A DNA stretch of 64,000 nt from Blastococcus sp. DSM 46786 (lineage in GTDB: Bacteria; Actinomycetota; Actinomycetes; Mycobacteriales; Geodermatophilaceae). Made by a program: the position numbers and the translations under genes. How positions within the stretch are numbered: position 1 is the stretch's first letter; each line of letters begins with the position of its first letter. Shown in pieces: positions 60,704 through 64,000 of the stretch. The stretch spans positions 1 through 64,000 of the forward strand of contig NZ_FOAO01000023.1 of assembly GCF_900109665.1 (NCBI RefSeq), written 5' to 3'. The notes beneath the pieces are model-generated. The model saw only the letters and a program-made list of their open reading frames with translations. It did not search any database and had not been told where the DNA came from.

Positions 60704-61806
60704 CCGCGCTCGAGGACCGTCTCCACCACCGGTGCACCCAGCGCCGCGCGCAGCCGGGTCACCGCCATCTCCACCGCGTGCCCGTCACCGCCGCCGGGCA
60801 GCGCGGCCACCAGGTCGGCCCGGGGGACGACGTGGCCGGGCCGGCGGGCCAGCACCCGCAACACCGCCAGCTGGCCGGGTGGCAGCTCCACCAGCCGGCC
60901 GTCGACGACGGCGGCGTGGCCACGCACCTGCAGCGTGTGCGGCCCCACCTCCAGCACCGGGTCCCGCTCGGGCAGCCGGGCGACGACCTCGCGGGCGAGC
61001 GCGCCGAGGCGCGCGCGGGCGGGCTGGAAGGAGCTGATCCCGGCGGCGTCCAGCGGACCGGCCGTCACCGGGCCGACTGCGATCGCCTGCACCCGCTCGC
61101 CGAAGGCGGCGACGACGGCCTCCCGCCGGCCGGCTTCCTCGGCCACCTGGAGGAGGCTCGCCGCAGCCGGCGCGCTGGTGAAGGTGACCGCGTCGACCGC
61201 ACCGGCGGCGATGCCGGCCACCAGGCGGTGCACCGGGGCGACGTCCTCGGGGAGCACCCAGCGGTACACCGGCACGGTCAGCACCTCGGCGCCGGTGTCC
61301 CGCAGCCCGGCGACGAGGTCGGGCAGCGGGTCACCGTGGAGCTGGACGGCGATCCGGCGGCCGGCCAGCGGCCCCTCGGCGCCCGACAGCAGGTGCTCGA
61401 GCACCTCGGCGGAGGACTCCGACTCCGGTGACCAGGCGTCGACCAGCCCCCCGCCGCGGATGGCGCCGCGCGCCTTGGGGCCGCGCGCCAGCACCCGGGA
61501 GCCGGACAGGTGGGCGACCAGCGGCAGGTCCCAGGCGTCGGCCGCCTCCAGCCAGCCGCGGAAGCCGACCCCGGTCGTGGCGATCACCAGGTCCACGGGC
61601 GCCGCGAGCACCCGCCGCGTGGCCGCGACCAGTTCGGTGTCGTCGGCCAGCGGGACGATGCGGATGGCCGGGGCGTAGACCACGCGGGCGCCGCGACGGT
61701 CCAGGAGCGCCCCCAGCTCCTCCTTGCGGCGGGCTGCGGTCACCGCGACGGTGTAGCCGGCCAGCGGGAGGTCGGGCCCGGCCGGCTGCTCGTCCTGCTC
61801 AGTCAC
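60685..61806 (-). CDS. Uroporphyrinogen-III synthase-like protein fused to winged helix (NnaR-like)
   Basis: A 373-residue two-domain protein. Residues ~15-270 are a HemD fold (TVAVTAARRKEELGALLDRR, VDLVIATTGVGFRGWLEAA, VDAVTFTSAPAAASLLQVA); ~275-373 are an OmpR-type winged helix (LVELPPGQLAVLRVLARRPG, HAVEMAVTRLRAALG, VLERGYRL). The same architecture is found in NnaR, which assists GlnR in activating nitrate/nitrite assimilation in Streptomyces and mycobacteria. A regulator is more likely than a haem enzyme because there are no haem genes nearby. GTG at 61806 has GGGAGA. Confidence 0.88.
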   Translation of the reverse strand: MTEQDEQPAGPDLPLAGYTVAVTAARRKEELGALLDRRGARVVYAPAIRIVPLADDTELVAATRRVLAAPVDLVIATTGVGFRGWLEAADAWDLPLVAHLSGSRVLARGPKARGAIRGGGLVDAWSPESESSAEVLEHLLSGAEGPLAGRRIAVQLHGDPLPDLVAGLRDTGAEVLTVPVYRWVLPEDVAPVHRLVAGIAAGAVDAVTFTSAPAAASLLQVAEEAGRREAVVAAFGERVQAIAVGPVTAGPLDAAGISSFQPARARLGALAREVVARLPERDPVLEVGPHTLQVRGHAAVVDGRLVELPPGQLAVLRVLARRPGHVVPRADLVAALPGGGDGHAVEMAVTRLRAALGAPVVETVLERGYRLRT

Positions 61807-61896
61807 ATGTCTCCCTCGCGACGGTGCCCCCCATGGTGCGGCCTCGGCGTTACGGCGATGTGTCCGGCCGTCCCAGGACCCCGGCGGCGACGAAGG

Positions 61897-63327
61897 TCAC
61901 GGCAGCTTCCACCGGGCCAGCAGCACGGAGGCATCGTCCTGCAGCAGGCCGCCCTGGTGCTCGAGCACGGCGGCGGTGAGCCGGCGGACGGTCTCCGCGG
62001 GGGGCTGACCGGCGCCGATGGCGCGGGTGAGGAACTCCGCGAGGCGCCGTTCCCCGAACCACGTCCCGCCGGCGTCGCGGGCCTCGGTGATGCCGTCGGT
62101 GTGGAGCGCCAGCCAGTCGCCGGGCTGCAGCATCTCCTCACCGATCGTCAGGCCCCGGGCCTCCAGCCCGAAGGGCACGCGCCGGCCCCCGTCGAGCTCC
62201 TTGACCACCCGGCCGCCGCGCAGCAGGAGCGGGGACGGGTGCCCGGCGTTGACGTAGCGCAGCCGCCCGGAGTCCACGTCGACCTCCCCGATCACCCCGG
62301 TCACGAACTGGCTCCCCGGAAAGCTCGCGGACACGACGTCGTCGATCGCCCGGGCCTGGTCGAACACGCTGCGGCCGTCCCGCCGGGCGCTGCGGTACCC
62401 GGCCAGCGCGGCCCCGGCCATGAGCGCCGCGTGGAGGCCGTGGCCCACCGCGTCGAAGATGCCGAGGGACACCACCTGCTCGGACAGGGCGTAGTCGAAC
62501 GCGTCACCGCCGACGTCGTAGGTCGGTTCCAGCCTGCCGGCGAGCACGAAGGACTCCGTGGCCGCGGTCAGCGGGGGCAGCTGCTGCCAGATGAGCTCGG
62601 CCGAGGGCGACATGGGCCGGGTCCGCCGCGGGCGTTCCAGCCCGTCCCCGTAGACCTCCATGGAGGCGAGGACGTGCCCGAGCAGCGAGGCCAGCCACCG
62701 GCACTGGTCGCGCAGCGCCGGGTCGTCCAGGTCGGCCCCGTTCTCGACGCGGACCTCCAGCACTCCCAGCCGGTCGGCGCCGTCGACCACCGGCACCCAC
62801 AGGCGCGGCCGGCCGTCCCGGTCCGAGGAGACCACCTGAACGGTGCGGAACGCCCGCCCGGCCATCGTGCTCTCCACCCCCAGCCGACGCCGGCCGGCGG
62901 TGCCGGTGGCGCCGAGCCGCACGAGGCAGCGCTGCTCGTGGTCGATGCGGTGGACGGTGACCTCGACGCCGAGCATCCGGCCGGCGGCCACGACGAGGCC
63001 GGGGATCCGCTCCGGCGGCGCGGTGCCCGCCACCTCCAGGAGGGCGAGGACCGCGGCCAGCGGGCCGGTGGCCGGCCGCCCGGCCCGGATGGTCCGCGTG
63101 TAGGGCACCCGGTGGCGGGTGAGGAGCTCGTCGAGCCGCTCGTTGACGGCGTGCGCCAGGAGGTCGTGCTGGGCGGACGGGACGGGTGCGAGGCCGTGGA
63201 GGTAGGCGTCGACCTCCATGAGATCGGCGGTGCCGCCGAGGGCGAAGTACCGCACCCACAACTGCTCGAGGCTGAGGTCGGCGTGCGCGTAGCCGGCCGC
63301 CAGGGCCGGGTGCTGCGCGTCCTGCAT
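61897..63327 (-). CDS. GAF-SpoIIE (PP2C-type) phosphatase
   Basis: A 476-residue signalling phosphatase. An N-terminal region (about 1-90), a GAF-like sensor (about 90-225, IPGLVVAAGRMLGVEVTVHR), and the SpoIIE phosphatase (about 255-475) with metal-binding Asp residues in DVGGDAFDYAL, GIFDAVGHGLHAALMAG, YVNAGHPSPLLLRGG and LHTDGITEARD. RsbU-like, it would dephosphorylate an anti-anti-sigma factor to activate a stress sigma factor. ATG at 63327 overlaps the upstream stop by one base (a GTG at 63330 is possible). Confidence 0.9.
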   Translation of the reverse strand: MQDAQHPALAAGYAHADLSLEQLWVRYFALGGTADLMEVDAYLHGLAPVPSAQHDLLAHAVNERLDELLTRHRVPYTRTIRAGRPATGPLAAVLALLEVAGTAPPERIPGLVVAAGRMLGVEVTVHRIDHEQRCLVRLGATGTAGRRRLGVESTMAGRAFRTVQVVSSDRDGRPRLWVPVVDGADRLGVLEVRVENGADLDDPALRDQCRWLASLLGHVLASMEVYGDGLERPRRTRPMSPSAELIWQQLPPLTAATESFVLAGRLEPTYDVGGDAFDYALSEQVVSLGIFDAVGHGLHAALMAGAALAGYRSARRDGRSVFDQARAIDDVVSASFPGSQFVTGVIGEVDVDSGRLRYVNAGHPSPLLLRGGRVVKELDGGRRVPFGLEARGLTIGEEMLQPGDWLALHTDGITEARDAGGTWFGERRLAEFLTRAIGAGQPPAETVRRLTAAVLEHQGGLLQDDASVLLARWKLP

Positions 63328-63998
63328 CACAGCCGGCGGCGGCGGGCGGCGGAGTCGACCACCGCGCGGGCGGTGTCGGCGAGGACGACGCCCTCGTCCC
63401 GGCTACGGGAGAAGAGCATGCGCACGGCGGTGTCCTCGTCCACGGCATGGCGCCCCATGAGCACGCCCTTGGCCATGCCCACCAGATCCCGGTCGCGCAC
63501 CGCCTGCCGCATGCCCTCGCTGAGCCGCCGGGCCCGGTCGTGGGACTGGACGTTCGCGACGAGGAACGCGGCCTGGGCGGAGAACAGCGAGAGCAACTGC
63601 TCGCTGCGCCGGTCGAACACGCCGGGACGGTCGGCGTACACCTTGATGGCGCCCAGCGCGGCGTTCCCGGCGAGGAGGGGAGCGCTCAGCGCGGCTCGCA
63701 GACCCAGGGAGTCGGCCGCATCGGTCCACCGCGGCCAGCGGCGTTCCTGCCGCAGGTCGTCGACGCGGACCACCTCGCGGGCAGCCGTCGCGGCCAGGCA
63801 GGGACCTTCGTCCAGCTCGTACTGCAGTGCGTCGGCCTCCCGCACCCGGTCGTCCGTCGACCCCGACGAGACGCGGTGCGGGCCCTCGATCACCGAGATG
63901 CCGGCCCCGCAGGAGGCCGGCACGGTCTCGTGGGCGAGCGAGCTGAGCAGGCTCAGCGACGTCTCGACGGTCTCCTCCGACAGCAGGAGACCCGACAT
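63327..63998 (-). CDS. GAF-ANTAR RNA-binding antiterminator, possibly 5'-incomplete
   Basis: At least 223 residues. A GAF domain (about 10-160, LQYELDEGPCLAATAAREVV, RAALSAPLLAGNAALGAIKV) and a C-terminal ANTAR domain (about 165-220, RDRDLVGMAKGVLMGRHAVD, DTAVRMLFSRSRDEG) that binds paired hairpins in nascent RNA to prevent termination. The ATG at 63998 is two bases from the window edge, so a longer N-terminus is possible. Coupled to the SpoIIE phosphatase gene, forming a stress or light-response module. Confidence 0.88.
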   Translation of the reverse strand: MSGLLLSEETVETSLSLLSSLAHETVPASCGAGISVIEGPHRVSSGSTDDRVREADALQYELDEGPCLAATAAREVVRVDDLRQERRWPRWTDAADSLGLRAALSAPLLAGNAALGAIKVYADRPGVFDRRSEQLLSLFSAQAAFLVANVQSHDRARRLSEGMRQAVRDRDLVGMAKGVLMGRHAVDEDTAVRMLFSRSRDEGVVLADTARAVVDSAARRRRL

Positions 63999-64000
63999 CC

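Overview
The window is chromosomal DNA of a high-GC actinobacterium. Very high GC, frequent GTG starts, dense 4-nt stop/start overlaps, recurrent leaderless promoters, a DUF222/HNH-type protein at the left edge and ANTAR, PucR and DUF3516 families suggest a member of the Geodermatophilaceae (Blastococcus, Geodermatophilus or Modestobacter type). That placement is an inference from style and gene content. I saw no rRNA, tRNA, CRISPR array or transposase, so the window reads as ordinary chromosome with a few gene remnants.

Left part (1-16.1 kb): a partial DUF222 gene, a pair of paralogous membrane proteins and an aldehyde dehydrogenase precede a tightly coupled plus-strand operon, rpe-ribD-ribE-ribBA-ribH-hisE, followed by hisG and a small lipoprotein with a subtilisin-inhibitor-like fold. 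It supplies riboflavin (from GTP and ribulose 5-phosphate) and the first steps of histidine synthesis, all drawing on the pentose phosphate pool. Next come a DUF2877 protein divergent from a PucR regulator, an XRE-helix-turn-helix fused to a MurA-like enolpyruvyltransferase, an NAD(P)-binding protein and an EamA exporter.

Middle part (16-36 kb): small membrane and hypothetical proteins, then a secreted 5'-nucleotidase-like protein divergent from a secreted LTD/endonuclease/RTX nuclease, with an 11-bp-phased PHO-box-like array between them. Then malQ, a GGDEF-EAL protein, a luciferase-like oxidoreductase coupled to a GH13 glucosidase/trehalose-synthase-like enzyme, two TauE/SafE permeases, and a universal-stress protein coupled to a tripartite tricarboxylate-type transporter (tctABC).

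Sugar-acid cluster (32-46 kb): tctABC and a seven-gene catabolic operon lie on either side of a LysR gene. The operon encodes 5-dehydro-4-deoxyglucarate dehydratase, glucarate dehydratase, a second enolase-superfamily (galactarate/talarate type) dehydratase, 2-oxoglutarate-semialdehyde dehydrogenase, an AEC permease, malate:quinone oxidoreductase and an FAD-linked hydroxyacid dehydrogenase. Together they can import aldarates, convert them to 2-oxoglutarate and pass electrons to quinone. The two outer promoters share a -35 element, a 19-bp spacer and a GCAT motif, and a dyad centred near -65 of the catabolic promoter is a good LysR site.

Right part (46-64 kb): a frameshifted arginase-family gene, a DUF3516 helicase preceded by a second PHO-box-like array, a stress-type SDR, a truncated immunity-like gene beside nested hairpins, homocysteine S-methyltransferase, a YidD-like protein, ArfB, an alpha/beta hydrolase, a GNAT and SnoaL-like pair around a 42-bp palindrome, a relic of a molybdopterin nitrate-reductase N-terminus, a LysE exporter, an XRE-cupin regulator divergent from a thioredoxin-reductase-like enzyme and methyltransferase, a HemD-winged-helix protein resembling the nitrate regulator NnaR, and a GAF-SpoIIE phosphatase coupled to a GAF-ANTAR protein that runs to the right edge.
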